Assembly (NCBI GenBank): GCA_963702995.1
Contig: OY969783.1
Span: 3,410,001-3,474,000 of the forward strand
Origin: MFD04580-c1 sp963702995
GTDB lineage: Bacteria; Planctomycetota; Phycisphaerae; Tepidisphaerales; Tepidisphaeraceae
DNA length: 64,000 bases
Direction of reading: 5' to 3'
The notes beneath the pieces are model-generated. The model did no database searches, was not told the origin of the DNA, and saw only the letters and a list, made by a program, of their open reading frames with translations. Positions 10,650-19,177 of the stretch are shown one piece after another (the stretch's first letter is position 1; each line of letters begins with the position of its first letter). A program made the position numbers and the translations under genes.

Positions 10650-11534
10650 GGGTGCTCCGTAAAGCTCGGCAAGGGCGCCGATCTCCGACTCCTGTGCGGC
10701 TTTGCGACGCACGGCCGGGGTTAAGGCCCGCGGCCGCTGTCATCTCCTTTTCGCGAGCCTGGTCGCCGCCGCAGGGGCTTCAGTCCCAGGATCGCGCCCC
10801 CCAACGTGCCGGCGCCCGACGGTTGTCTGACGCCCACCTTCATTATACGTCACGCAAACAATGACGGACGGGTGCAATCGACCCAACGGGCAAGCCAGCG
10901 TGGGCTCGCGGACGCTCCGCGAAGATTCGTGATCCGGAAAGTCGGCAGAGCCGCGGCGGAGCGCCGGGAAGAGCATGACGAGTCAAAGAACAGAGCGGGC
11001 GGGTCGCGGATTTCCGCGAGGGCGTCGCATTGGCTTGTCCGCCGCATCGAACAGGGTTGCCCGTTGCGTCGGAAGGGCGCTCCCGTAGGGGCAGCCGGAA
11101 GGCGATCGGCCGGAAGCTGGCGGCCAACGCGTTCGAATCGGCCGCTTCGTCGCGCGGCGAGGAACCCGCCATTCACATCCCTATCGGGCTTCGTCCCGCA
11201 TTCTCTTCAGTGCCCAGGTGGCCGAGCCTTGGCGCCAGTGACCCACCGTCCGAAAGGTCTGGCTCCCGGCAACGGCGTTCCGCACGCGGCGACCCCGCTG
11301 CCAGGCCCCATGCGGCGCGTGGCACGGTGCCGGCGGAAAGAACCGCCGGGGGACCTATCATCCCGCCTCGCCTGTGATCGAAATCCCCTCCGCCCGTGTT
11401 CTCACGATCCTAACTCGCGGCGGCGGCTTAGTCCACGCAAAAACGGCCCGTTACCGGGCTCGGCCCAAGAACGATAAACGGGCCGGACGCGGGGGATTTG
11501 ACGGCTTCACCCGATCGCCGGAATATGGCGTCGA
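10650..11534. other. 885-bp gap between divergent prkA and pyrE, no gene recognised
   Basis: The gap holds the divergent upstream regions of prkA and pyrE. Open frames here are rich in Arg, Pro and Ser and show no recognisable motif. I looked for tRNA, tmRNA and RNase P RNA hallmarks and found none. Several short GC-rich inverted repeats exist (for example around 10995-11025 and 11320-11350) but nothing assignable. Confidence 0.5.
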
Positions 11535-12101
11535 ATGAGCAACAACGCCCCCCTTCCCGCCCATCCCGAATTGACCCGTGAAGCGCTGGCTCGTCGGATT
11601 GCCGAGGTCGCCCTGCTTCGCGGCGAGTTCATTCTTCGCAGCGGCCGCACGAGCAACTACTACCTGGACAAATATCTCTTCGAAACTCAGCCTGACATCC
11701 TCGCGGCCCTCGGCAAGCGCTTTGCCGAGAGGCTCCCCGCCGGCGTGGACCGCCTGGCCGGGCCAGAGCTGGGCGCGGTGGCTCTGGCGGCCGCCACGTC
11801 GATGGCCAGCGGGCTGCCGTTCGTCCTGGTTCGCAATCAGAAGAAGGGGTATGGGAGCGGCAAGATCGTCGAAGGCGTGCTCAAGCCCGGCGACCGGGTC
11901 GTGATTATCGAGGACATCCTGACCACCGGCGGCCAGATCGTCGAAGCCGCCAAGAGCCTGGAGGCGGCCGGGGCCAAGGTCATCAAGATGCTCGGCGCGA
12001 TCGATCGTCTGGAGGGCGCCCGCGCCAACATCGAGGCGGCCGGGTACGAATTTGAAAGCCTTTTCACGACGCAAGACCTGGGGATTCAGCCGACCCCCTA
12101 A
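11535..12101 (+). CDS. pyrE: Orotate phosphoribosyltransferase
   Basis: PyrE transfers the phosphoribosyl group of PRPP to orotate to give OMP, the fifth step of de novo pyrimidine synthesis, in the cytosol. The 188-residue length is normal. The PRPP-binding loop RVVIIEDILTTGGQIVEA lies at residues 121-138. The N-terminal FILRSGRTSNYYLDKY block (33-47) and NQKKGYGSGKIVEG (101-114) match type-I OPRTases. It is monocistronic or paired with the membrane-protein gene that starts 39 bases later. Confidence 0.95.
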   Translation: MSNNAPLPAHPELTREALARRIAEVALLRGEFILRSGRTSNYYLDKYLFETQPDILAALGKRFAERLPAGVDRLAGPELGAVALAAATSMASGLPFVLVRNQKKGYGSGKIVEGVLKPGDRVVIIEDILTTGGQIVEAAKSLEAAGAKVIKMLGAIDRLEGARANIEAAGYEFESLFTTQDLGIQPTP

Positions 12102-12140
12102 GCCAACATCCCCCATTGAAAGTGCAGGACGGGAGCCATC

Positions 12141-12629
12141 GTGGATCGCACCTTCCGCTATCGCCCACGCTTGATGCGTCTGATCCTCGCCGTAGCCTTT
12201 TTCGGTGTCTGCGGGGCCGTCCTCCGACATGAGGCGTTGACCAACCAGCGGCGCTTGCTGATCGAGGGCCTGATCGAGCTGTCACCTCACCAGGCGACGC
12301 AGTTCTACCGGGCTTTAGCGGCGGCTTCGTTGCTGTTCGTGGTCGCCGGGGTGTTTTTCGGGGTCGCCGGCCTCCTGAACCCGCGGAACGTCGTGCTCGG
12401 GCACGACGGAGTCCAGGTGCCCCGGACGCCCCTGTCCGTTCATACAAAGTTGATCCGTTACGGCGACATCCGTCGGCTTTTCACCACGACCGTCCATCGT
12501 CAACACTTCCTGACCATCGTGCATGCGGACGGCAAGGCAAGCCTGATCCGCGCGCACTTCGAATCGGATGCCGTCTTTGAAGAGTTCAGGGAGGAATTGA
12601 TCCGACGGGCCGGTGTCGCCAACACATAG
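12141..12629 (+). CDS. Small membrane protein with C-terminal PH-like domain
   Basis: This 162-residue protein starts with GTG preceded by GGGAGCC. Two transmembrane segments are visible, residues about 11-27 (LMRLILAVAFFGVCGAV) and 58-79 (ALAAASLLFVVAGVFFGVAGLL). A soluble beta-rich domain of 80 residues follows (NVVLGHDGVQVPRTP, TKLIRYGDIRRLFTTTV, FLTIVHADGKASLIRA, FEEFREELIRR). The order of strands and the closing helix resemble the bacterial PH-like domains found behind membrane segments. Function is unknown. Confidence 0.7.
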   Translation: MDRTFRYRPRLMRLILAVAFFGVCGAVLRHEALTNQRRLLIEGLIELSPHQATQFYRALAAASLLFVVAGVFFGVAGLLNPRNVVLGHDGVQVPRTPLSVHTKLIRYGDIRRLFTTTVHRQHFLTIVHADGKASLIRAHFESDAVFEEFREELIRRAGVANT

Positions 12630-12677
12630 GGCGTGGCGCACACCGCATGAAACGGTGCCAGCCGCCGTTCCGCGCTA

Positions 12678-13463
12678 TCACTCCGCGAGGTTCTCGGCTT
12701 CGCTGTCAACTTCTTCGATCGCTTCGTCCACTTCGTCTTCCCGCATCACGCCCAGGTCCTGAAGAGTCTTGAGTGCGGCCTTTTGTTCGGCCATCTTCTT
12801 GTTCGGGCCCCAGGCGGGGGTGAATCGGCGGCCGCCGATCTCGACGCAGACCTCGAAGCACTTGCTGTGGTCGGGGCCCTTTTCGTCCAGCAGCTCGTAG
12901 ATCGGCGTCGCGCCGAGGATTTTTTGCGCGTGCTGTTGAAGCACGGCCTTGTAATTCTGCTGGTGGCTGTTGCCGGAGATCTCCTCAATCTTGGGCTGCA
13001 TCGTGCGAAGGACGTATTCTTTGACGACCTCAAACCCGCCGTCGAGATAAACGGCCGCGACGATCGACTCGTAAACGGCGGCCGCCAGGCTGCTGGGCAT
13101 GGCGCTGCGCGAGCTGATCCCCTTCCCGATGATCAGCAAGTCGGTGAGCCCGGTTTCGTTGCTCACCTCGGCACAGGTGCGGCGGGAGACGACAGCCGAC
13201 TTAATCTTGGTCAGGTCCCCTTCGTTGAAGCTGGGGAACTTGCGGTAGAGGGCCTCGCAGACGATCAGGTCGAGGACCGCGTCGCCGAGAAATTCCATCC
13301 GCTCGTTGCTGTCGAGCCGGTTGTCGGCGATGGATGCGTGGGTCAGCGCTTCCTTGAGCAGGTCAGGGTTGCGAAAGGTGTATTGGAGGACCTTTTCGGC
13401 TCGCTGCTGAAGTTCGGGCGTCAAGCGGCACCAATCGAGTGAAGGGACAGATCGAACGGGCAA
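12678..13463 (-). CDS. rnc: Ribonuclease III
   Basis: RNase III cleaves double-stranded RNA in rRNA and mRNA processing. The catalytic signature NERMEFLGDAVLD is at residues 53-65 (E57, D61), with the second acidic site in AVYESIVAAVYLDGG. The double-stranded-RNA-binding domain occupies about residues 165-240 (NYKAVLQQHAQKI, GPNKKMAEQKAALKTLQDLG). An acidic tail of about 20 residues follows. The length of 261 is slightly long. The only in-frame upstream start is TTG 13463 with a poorly spaced site, so the exact start is uncertain. Confidence 0.95.
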   Translation of the reverse strand: MPVRSVPSLDWCRLTPELQQRAEKVLQYTFRNPDLLKEALTHASIADNRLDSNERMEFLGDAVLDLIVCEALYRKFPSFNEGDLTKIKSAVVSRRTCAEVSNETGLTDLLIIGKGISSRSAMPSSLAAAVYESIVAAVYLDGGFEVVKEYVLRTMQPKIEEISGNSHQQNYKAVLQQHAQKILGATPIYELLDEKGPDHSKCFEVCVEIGGRRFTPAWGPNKKMAEQKAALKTLQDLGVMREDEVDEAIEEVDSEAENLAE

Positions 13464-14020
13464 GTCCTTCAGCTGGTCACGTCGGAGCTAAGGGCGTCCG
13501 AGCGAGCCGGGGCGATCGCCAAGAAAAAACGGGAGCGCGTCCACTCGGAACCGAGCAGGTAAGCGCCAACCCGAGGCGCGCTGAACGCCATGGATCGAGG
13601 GAATCGGCCGAGATCGCAATTTGCCGGAGTGGGGAGAGGAGTGCGGGCTTCAACCACCGGCGGCCCGCACGTTCAATGCGTTCCATTGAACGCTTCTGGC
13701 GGAACGCCGATTGGCAAAAACGCGGACTCCAGCAGTCCAGGCACCCGGCGGGGACCGGCGTCGCAGCCCGTCATCCCACGGCTTCGGACGCGCGCCTCCC
13801 AAGTTTCGCACAACTCGGGCGCGGTAGCGTCAAACTAACCCGCTCCCCGAATACTGTCAATTTCGACGCGTCGGTTGTTTTGACGCGTCCGTCGGTGTGA
13901 AACGATATGATCGCCCCCGCGCTCCGGTTGGCTTAACCGCCGCGCTACAGGAGGAGACGTCGAGCGAGTAACATTCCCACGGCCCTCCACGCCCGGGCCG
14001 ATCCCGCAACCGAGGAGGCC
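13464..14020. other. 557-bp gap upstream of creatininase gene, no gene recognised
   Basis: The region is the 5' side of both rnc (minus) and the creatininase-like gene (plus). No convincing open frame is present. The 3' part has a promoter-like stretch described separately. Confidence 0.5.
13865..13911 (+). promoter_or_regulatory. Possible promoter/operator for creatininase gene
   Basis: TTGACG (13880-13885) and TATGAT (13906-13911) are separated by 20 bases, long for a sigma-70 promoter. The palindromic octamer GACGCGTC occurs twice (13865-13872 and 13882-13889), the second overlapping the candidate -35. The arrangement could be a regulator site but rests on sequence shape only. Confidence 0.3.
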
Positions 14021-14791
14021 ATGTCCCCCCGCCCCTATCTTCTTCACGAATCGAACTATCGGCAGCTTCTGGACTATCGGCCGAACGTCGCCGTGCTTCC
14101 CTGGGGCGCGACGGAGGCCCACAACTACCACTTGCCCCATGGAACCGATGTGATCGAGGCGGCCGGCATCGCCGCGCGAGCGGCCGCGATCGCCTACGAA
14201 AAAGGGGCGCGCCCCATCGTCCTGCCGGCCATTCCGTTCGGCAACGACTCGCAACAGCTTGACCAGGTCGCCACGATCAGCATCAGCACCGCGACCGCCC
14301 TGGCGATCCTCTCCGATGTCGCCGCGTCGCTGAAGCGCCAGAACATTGACCGACTCGTGATCGTCAACGGTCACGGCGGGAACGATTTTCGGCCGCTGAT
14401 TCGCGATGTTCAACTCCAAACCGGCATGCTGATCGTCCTGGCGAACTTCTACCAGATGGCCCCGGACGTCCTGCGCGCCACGTTCGACGACCCCGGCGAC
14501 CATGCGGGCGATATGGAAACCAGCCTGCTGTTGCACCTCGCGCCCGATTGGGTGACCCTGTCGCAGGCCGGACCCGGCGATACGCGGCCGTTTGAAGTCG
14601 CCGGCATCCGGCAGGCCGGCGTCTGGTCCCCCAGGCCCTGGTCCAAATCTCACCCGGACACCGGCTGCGGCGACCCGCGCCACGCAACGGCCGCCAAGGG
14701 CCTCGCGTATTTTGAGGCCGTCGCCACGGCGCTGGCTGACCTGCTTATCGGACTGTCGGCCGCGGAGAAGGGAGCTCTCCCTTATGTCTGA
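14021..14791 (+). CDS. Creatininase-family amidohydrolase
   Basis: Members of the creatinine amidohydrolase family are cytosolic metal-dependent amidases. The metal and catalytic blocks are all present: WGATEAHNYHLPHGTD (residues about 28-43), VNGHGGND (about 112-119) and DPGDHAGDMETS (about 157-168). The length of 256 is typical. The ATG at 14021 follows GAGGAGG. The physiological substrate is not creatinine by default; family members also act on formamides in pterin, F420 and mycofactocin-type pathways. It stands just upstream of the heptose cassette, which may be coincidence. Confidence 0.88.
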   Translation: MSPRPYLLHESNYRQLLDYRPNVAVLPWGATEAHNYHLPHGTDVIEAAGIAARAAAIAYEKGARPIVLPAIPFGNDSQQLDQVATISISTATALAILSDVAASLKRQNIDRLVIVNGHGGNDFRPLIRDVQLQTGMLIVLANFYQMAPDVLRATFDDPGDHAGDMETSLLLHLAPDWVTLSQAGPGDTRPFEVAGIRQAGVWSPRPWSKSHPDTGCGDPRHATAAKGLAYFEAVATALADLLIGLSAAEKGALPYV

Positions 14792-14896
14792 CACGCAAGC
14801 CGCCCGGCCTCACGCGACCCCTGTCGATCGCTCCCGTACGGAAGCCTGTTCCGCCGATGATGGCGACTGCCGATCTCCTTCGGCGGGAGCAACCTC

Positions 14897-15877
14897 ATGA
14901 TCATCACTCGCAGCCCGTTGCGCATCAGCCTCGGTGGAGGAGGGACCGACCTTCCCTCTTACTACAAGAAGCACAGCGGCTTTCTGATCGCGGCCGCGAT
15001 CGATAAGTTCGTCTACATCACCCTTCACCAGACGTTCCAGGCGGGTCTGATCATCAAGTATTCCAAGATGGAGCAGGTGAAGAGCGTTGACGAGGTGCAG
15101 CATCCGATCGTCCGCGAGGCGTTGCACATGGTCGGCATCACCGACCCGCGCCTCGAAATCACCAGCATGGCGGACATCCCCGCGGGCACCGGGCTCGGAT
15201 CGAGCGGCTCGTTCACCACCGCCTTGCTCAAGGCGCTCCATGCGTATCGCAAGAACCTCGTCCACCCCCAGGCGCTGGCGGAACAGGCCTGCTCCATCGA
15301 GATCGAAAAGCTGAAAGAGCCGATCGGCAAGCAGGACCAGTACATCGCCGCCTATGGCGGGCTGACGTGCTTCCAGTTCCTCCCGAACGGCCACGTCGAG
15401 GCGACGCCGCTGAAGGTGGATATCGAGACGCTTTATAACCTTGAGGACAATCTCCTGCTCTTCTTCACCGGCTACAGCCGGGCGGCCGGCAAGATCCTCA
15501 AGGACCAGGACGACAAGAGCCGCCAAAGCGACAAGGAGATGACCGACAACCTTCACTTCGTGAAAGAGCTTGGCTATCAGAGCCTGGAAGCCCTCGAAGT
15601 CGGCGACCTGCCGAAGTTCGGCGAGCTGATGAACGTCCACTGGGAGCACAAGAAGAAACGCTCCGGCGGCATGAGCAACCCCGACATCGATTCCTGGTAC
15701 GCCCTGGCGATGGAAAACGGCTCACTCGGCGGAAAGCTGATCGGCGCCGGCGGCGGCGGCTTCCTCATGTTCTACGCCGAAGACAAGACCCGCCTCCGCC
15801 GCGCCATGACCCGCGCCGGCCTTCGCGAGGTCCGGTTCCGCTTCGACTTCGAAGGCACCAAGGTTGTCATCCAGTAG
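14897..15877 (+). CDS. hddA: D-glycero-alpha-D-manno-heptose 7-phosphate kinase (GHMP kinase)
   Basis: HddA phosphorylates D-glycero-D-manno-heptose 7-phosphate at C1 to make the alpha-1,7-bisphosphate for GDP-heptose. This 326-residue GHMP kinase starts MIITRSPLRISLGGGGTDLP (substrate-side motif). It has the ATP loop AGTGLGSSGSFTTAL at about residues 95-109 and the C-terminal GAGGGGFLMFYA motif near residue 287. It is followed directly by the matching guanylyltransferase and then gmhA and gmhB, which supports the heptose rather than mevalonate or galactose assignment. Confidence 0.92.
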   Translation: MIITRSPLRISLGGGGTDLPSYYKKHSGFLIAAAIDKFVYITLHQTFQAGLIIKYSKMEQVKSVDEVQHPIVREALHMVGITDPRLEITSMADIPAGTGLGSSGSFTTALLKALHAYRKNLVHPQALAEQACSIEIEKLKEPIGKQDQYIAAYGGLTCFQFLPNGHVEATPLKVDIETLYNLEDNLLLFFTGYSRAAGKILKDQDDKSRQSDKEMTDNLHFVKELGYQSLEALEVGDLPKFGELMNVHWEHKKKRSGGMSNPDIDSWYALAMENGSLGGKLIGAGGGGFLMFYAEDKTRLRRAMTRAGLREVRFRFDFEGTKVVIQ

Positions 15878-15914
15878 CCAAGTGACTGCTTTCAAGAGCC
15901 CCGAACCCGACGTG

Positions 15915-16655
15915 ATGCCCAATATCACAACCACTCCCGTTGCCTTGCTTGCTGGCGGGCTGGCCACTCGATTGCGGCCGGTCACCCAGACGATCCCCAA
16001 GGCGCTGGTTGATCTCGCCGGGGCCCCCTTCGTCGATCATCAGCTCAGCCTCCTCGCCCGCAACGGCATCCGGCGGGTCGTCCTGTGCCTGGGGTATCTG
16101 GGCGAGCAGGTTCAAGCCCACTGCGGCGACGGGGCCCGATATGGGATGGAACTGAGATACAGCTTCGACGGCGATCAACTGATGGGGACCGGCGGCGCGC
16201 TGGTGCGGGCGGCGGCCGCCAGGCTGCTGGGGGATATGCCGGACGCCCCGTTCTGGGTCATGTACGGCGACTCGTACATGGATATCGACTACGCGGCCGT
16301 TCTCGATCGCTTCCTCGCCTCGGACGCGCTGGGCCTGATGACCGTTCTCCGGAACGAGAATCGATGGGACCGGAGCAACGTCATCTTCCGCGACGGGCAG
16401 CTTGTCCGTTATGATAAGCGACAGACAGTGCCCGAGATGGAGCATATCGACTACGGCGCGGCGCTGTTACGGCGCGGGGTGATAGATCGTCTCCCGACGG
16501 ATCGCCCGGCGGATCTGGCCGTCCTGTACTCGGGGCTGGTCGCCGAGCGAAGCATGATCGGCTTTGAAGTGTCGCAGCGTTTCTACGAAATTGGCACGCC
16601 GGCGGCGCTGGAGGAGGCGCGGGCTTACCTGGCGGCGATGACCAGCCGCACGTAG
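15915..16655 (+). CDS. hddC: D-glycero-alpha-D-manno-heptose 1-phosphate guanylyltransferase-like nucleotidyltransferase
   Basis: This sugar-phosphate nucleotidyltransferase of about 246 residues probably makes GDP-D-glycero-alpha-D-manno-heptose. The nucleotide-binding signature is ALLAGGLATRLRPVTQTIPK at residues 8-27. VMYGDSYMDIDY supplies the metal-binding Asp and YEIGTPAALEEA is the usual C-terminal motif. I chose ATG 15915; an in-frame TTG at 15864 would overlap hddA. Base specificity (GTP versus CTP or UTP) is inferred from the cassette. The TAG stop (16653-16655) lies inside the first bases of repeat B1. Confidence 0.9.
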   Translation: MPNITTTPVALLAGGLATRLRPVTQTIPKALVDLAGAPFVDHQLSLLARNGIRRVVLCLGYLGEQVQAHCGDGARYGMELRYSFDGDQLMGTGGALVRAAAARLLGDMPDAPFWVMYGDSYMDIDYAAVLDRFLASDALGLMTVLRNENRWDRSNVIFRDGQLVRYDKRQTVPEMEHIDYGAALLRRGVIDRLPTDRPADLAVLYSGLVAERSMIGFEVSQRFYEIGTPAALEEARAYLAAMTSRT

Positions 16656-16734
16656 CAGGCGCACTCCGTGTGCCGTCCGCTCGCCTCTCGCAATCGTCTG
16701 AGGCGGGCTACGGCACACGGACTGTGCCTGCTAC
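16652..16734. repeat. Palindromic repeat B1
   Basis: The 83-bp element has inverted ends of about 26 bp (GTAGCAGGCGCACTCCGTGT at the left, its near-complement at the right). The inner part of each arm is itself a small palindrome. It starts one base before the hddC stop codon, so TAG is part of the element end. It lies between hddC and gmhA. Confidence 0.75.
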
Positions 16735-16771
16735 AAAAGCTGCGACATCATAACCAATTGGAGTTCGACGC

Positions 16772-17371
16772 TTGTCTTTCACAACCGACTACCTGAACGA
16801 AGTGACCCAGATCGTGGCCAGGCTTGACGTGGCGGCGATCGATCGCGTCGTGCGGGAGTTGGTGGACGCCCGGTCGCGCGGCGGGCGGCTGTTCTTTCTC
16901 GGCGTCGGTGGGTCGGCCGCCAACGCGAGCCACGCGGTGAACGACTTCCGGAAGATCGCCGGCTTCGAAGCATACGCCCCCACCGACAACGTTTCCGAGT
17001 TGACGGCTCGAGTGAACGACGAGAGCTGGGCGGATGTCTTCATCAACTGGCTGAAGGGAAGCCGGCTCCAATCGAACGACGTTGTCTTCATCCTGTCGGT
17101 CGGCGGCGGGAGCGTCGAAAAGAATATCAGCCCGAACCTGGTGCGGGCGGTGCAGTATGCGAAGGAAGTCGGGGCGCGGGTCTGCGGGATCGTCGGCCGC
17201 GACGGCGGCTATACGGCCCAGGCGGCCGATGCGTGCGTCATCGTACCGACGGTCAACCCGGACAACATCACCCCCCACTCCGAAAGCTTCCAGGCGACGA
17301 TCTGGCACCTGCTGGTGTCGCACCCGGCGCTCAAGGCCCAGCAGACGAAGTGGGAATCAGCGGTCTGTTGA
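16772..17371 (+). CDS. gmhA: Sedoheptulose 7-phosphate isomerase (SIS domain)
   Basis: GmhA converts sedoheptulose 7-phosphate to D-glycero-D-manno-heptose 7-phosphate, the first step of the pathway. The protein has 199 residues, near the usual length. The SIS core shows FFLGVGGSAANASHAVNDF (about 41-59), VSELTARVNDESW and ILSVGGGSVEKN (about 108-119), and the C-terminal ESFQATIWHLLVSH. The start is TTG at 16772. GmhA proteins use conserved Glu/His residues at the dimer active site; E in the ESFQ helix and H in WHLLV fit. Confidence 0.9.
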   Translation: MSFTTDYLNEVTQIVARLDVAAIDRVVRELVDARSRGGRLFFLGVGGSAANASHAVNDFRKIAGFEAYAPTDNVSELTARVNDESWADVFINWLKGSRLQSNDVVFILSVGGGSVEKNISPNLVRAVQYAKEVGARVCGIVGRDGGYTAQAADACVIVPTVNPDNITPHSESFQATIWHLLVSHPALKAQQTKWESAVC

Positions 17372-17396
17372 GTCGCCCCGTCGATGCGAGCGCCAC

Positions 17397-17602
17397 AAAC
17401 GAGCCGCGCCCGTCAGGAAGCGGGCAGTCGCCGTACCCGGCGACCGAGTCGCTCGAGGTGTGGTTCGTTCTCGGGCCGGGAGGCCGTTGACGTCCGGCTC
17501 AATATCGACTGTCGTGCCGACGAAGGTTCTCGCATTCAGCGGCAGATCAGTCGCCGCGTACGGCGACTGCCCGCTTCCTAACTAACGGGCGCGGCTCGTT
17601 AG
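17397..17602. mobile_element. MITE-like element E with about 45-bp inverted ends
   Basis: The left arm (from 17397, AACGAGCCGCGCCCG then AGGAAGCGGGCAGTCGCCGT) is repeated in reverse at the right end (to 17602), with four extra bases in the right arm. The inner 110 bp contain no gene. It sits alone between gmhA and gmhB; no second copy was noticed in this window. Confidence 0.7.
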
Positions 17603-17645
17603 GGGCGTTCACTCGTACAGTCTCCTTGAGTCGTAACGCCCCCCA

Positions 17646-18296
17646 ATGCCCCACCTTTCCCCGACTCCTCCGCCAGCGACCGGCCGGGCGGCCGTTTTCC
17701 TTGACCGCGACGGCGTGCTCAATCGCACGACCGTTCGCGACGGGACGCCCTACCCGCCGGCAACCGTCGCCGATCTGGAAATCCTTCCGGGCGTCGCCGA
17801 TGCTTGCGCGATGCTCGCGGACGCGGGCCTGCCCCTGATTGTCGTCACCAACCAGCCCGACGTCGCGCGCGGCACCCAAACCCGCGATGCGGTCCAAGCG
17901 ATCAACCACGCGGTGCAACGGGCCCTTCCACTGGCCGCCGTCTACTGCTGTTTCCACGACAACGGGGACGGCTGTCTCTGTCGTAAACCAAAGCCGGGAA
18001 TGCTGTTGGATGCTGCGCGAGAGCTTGGAGTCTCCCTGTCGGACAGCTTCATGGTCGGCGACCGCTGGGGCGATATCGCGGCCGGGCGGGCGGCGGGTTG
18101 CCGGACGTTCCTTGTCGATCGGCCCTACAGTCAGAGTAACCGGTGCGAGCCAGACGCCCGAGTTGCCGATCTATTGGAGGCCGCCCGCGTCATCCTGCGA
18201 TGGGTTGAGGCGCGGCAGGCCCCCGGCATCGCCACGCCGGCCCGTCCGAGCATGACGGGGCCGGATGGCGGACGCCCTCGATCGGAGACCGCATGA
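17646..18296 (+). CDS. gmhB: D-glycero-D-manno-heptose 1,7-bisphosphate 7-phosphatase (HAD family)
   Basis: GmhB removes the C7 phosphate of heptose 1,7-bisphosphate. This 216-residue HAD protein shows motif I FLDRDGVLNR (about 19-28; Asp nucleophile and acid/base), motif II VVTNQPDVARG and motif III/IV KPKPGMLLDAA with MVGDRWGDIAAG. The zinc-binding-like CCFHDNGDGCLCRKP block is characteristic of GmhB and close histidinol-phosphatase relatives. Its stop overlaps the next start (ATGA), indicating translational coupling with the transaldolase. Confidence 0.92.
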   Translation: MPHLSPTPPPATGRAAVFLDRDGVLNRTTVRDGTPYPPATVADLEILPGVADACAMLADAGLPLIVVTNQPDVARGTQTRDAVQAINHAVQRALPLAAVYCCFHDNGDGCLCRKPKPGMLLDAARELGVSLSDSFMVGDRWGDIAAGRAAGCRTFLVDRPYSQSNRCEPDARVADLLEAARVILRWVEARQAPGIATPARPSMTGPDGGRPRSETA

Positions 18297-19177
18297 ACCG
18301 CACCCTCTCGGCCGTTGCCGACCCCATCGACACGCTCGAAGTCGCCTCGGCCGACCTGGCCGACGCCATCGCGGCGTTTAAGCGGTCGTCGGCCGGCATC
18401 CCCTGGCCCGTCTCCATGACCCTTCGCGCGACGGCCGCGGGCGAGGCCGCCGAAGCGGCTCAACCCACGGTGTCGGCCTTGAAAGTCAAAATCTTCGCCG
18501 ACGGAGCCGACCGGGCCGGCATGTTTGAGATGGCCGCCAAGCCCCTGATCGCGGGGTTGACGACCAACCCCACCCTGATGAGAAAGGCCGGCATTAATGA
18601 CTACCGCGGCTTCGCCCGCGACATCCTCGCGCGGATCGTGGACAAGCCCGTTAGCTTCGAGGTCTTCTCGGACGACTTCGCCGAAATGGAGCGCCAGGCG
18701 ATCGAGATCAGCTCCTGGGGGGCCAACGTCTTCGTGAAGATCCCTGTGACCAACACGCGCGGGCAAAGCAGCCTTCCGCTGGTGCGCCGGCTGGCCGCGT
18801 CCGGCGTCAAGCAGAACGTCACCGCCCTGATGACGCTCTCCCAGGCGCGCGAGGTCAGCGAAGCATTGGGCGGCGGTGTGGAGAGTTACATCTCCGTCTT
18901 CGCCGGACGCCTGGCGGACACCGGCCGCGACCCGGTCCCGGTGATGCGGGCCGCTGTCGAGGCGTTGCGTCCGTTCCCCAACCAGCAGCTCATCTGGGCC
19001 AGCCCGCGCGAACTGCTCAACATCTTCCAGGCCGACGCCGTCGGCTGCCATATCATCACCGTCACCCACGACCTGCTGAAGAAGCTGCCGCTCGTCGGCA
19101 AATCACTCGACGCCTATTCCCTCGAAACCGTCAAAATGTTCTACGACGACGCGACGGCCGCCGGCTTCACGCTTTAG
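18293..19177 (+). CDS. tal: Transaldolase
   Basis: Transaldolase exchanges three-carbon units between sedoheptulose 7-phosphate and glyceraldehyde 3-phosphate. Next to gmhA it could feed or drain the heptose precursor pool. The recognisable fold begins at VKIFADGADRAGMFEMA and continues ITGL-type IAGLTTNPTLMRKAG, NVFVKIPVTNTRG (Schiff-base Lys in VKIP), VKQNVTALMTLSQA, YISVFAGRLADTG and WASPRELLNIFQA. The first 60 residues precede the domain and look like filler, so translation might start later (for example at the ATG of MTLRATAAGE). I kept the ATGA-coupled start. The TAG stop is the first part of repeat A2. Confidence 0.9.
   Translation: MNRTLSAVADPIDTLEVASADLADAIAAFKRSSAGIPWPVSMTLRATAAGEAAEAAQPTVSALKVKIFADGADRAGMFEMAAKPLIAGLTTNPTLMRKAGINDYRGFARDILARIVDKPVSFEVFSDDFAEMERQAIEISSWGANVFVKIPVTNTRGQSSLPLVRRLAASGVKQNVTALMTLSQAREVSEALGGGVESYISVFAGRLADTGRDPVPVMRAAVEALRPFPNQQLIWASPRELLNIFQADAVGCHIITVTHDLLKKLPLVGKSLDAYSLETVKMFYDDATAAGFTL

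Noticed and set aside
11215..11300. GTGGCCGAG text suggesting a tRNA-Ser/Leu D-arm
   Set aside because: No matching acceptor stem, anticodon arm or T-loop (GTTCRA) can be placed downstream.
10806..11477. A 223-codon plus-strand frame in the prkA-pyrE gap
   Set aside because: It is Arg/Pro/Ser-rich, without a ribosome site, motif or hydrophobic pattern; it looks like chance openness.
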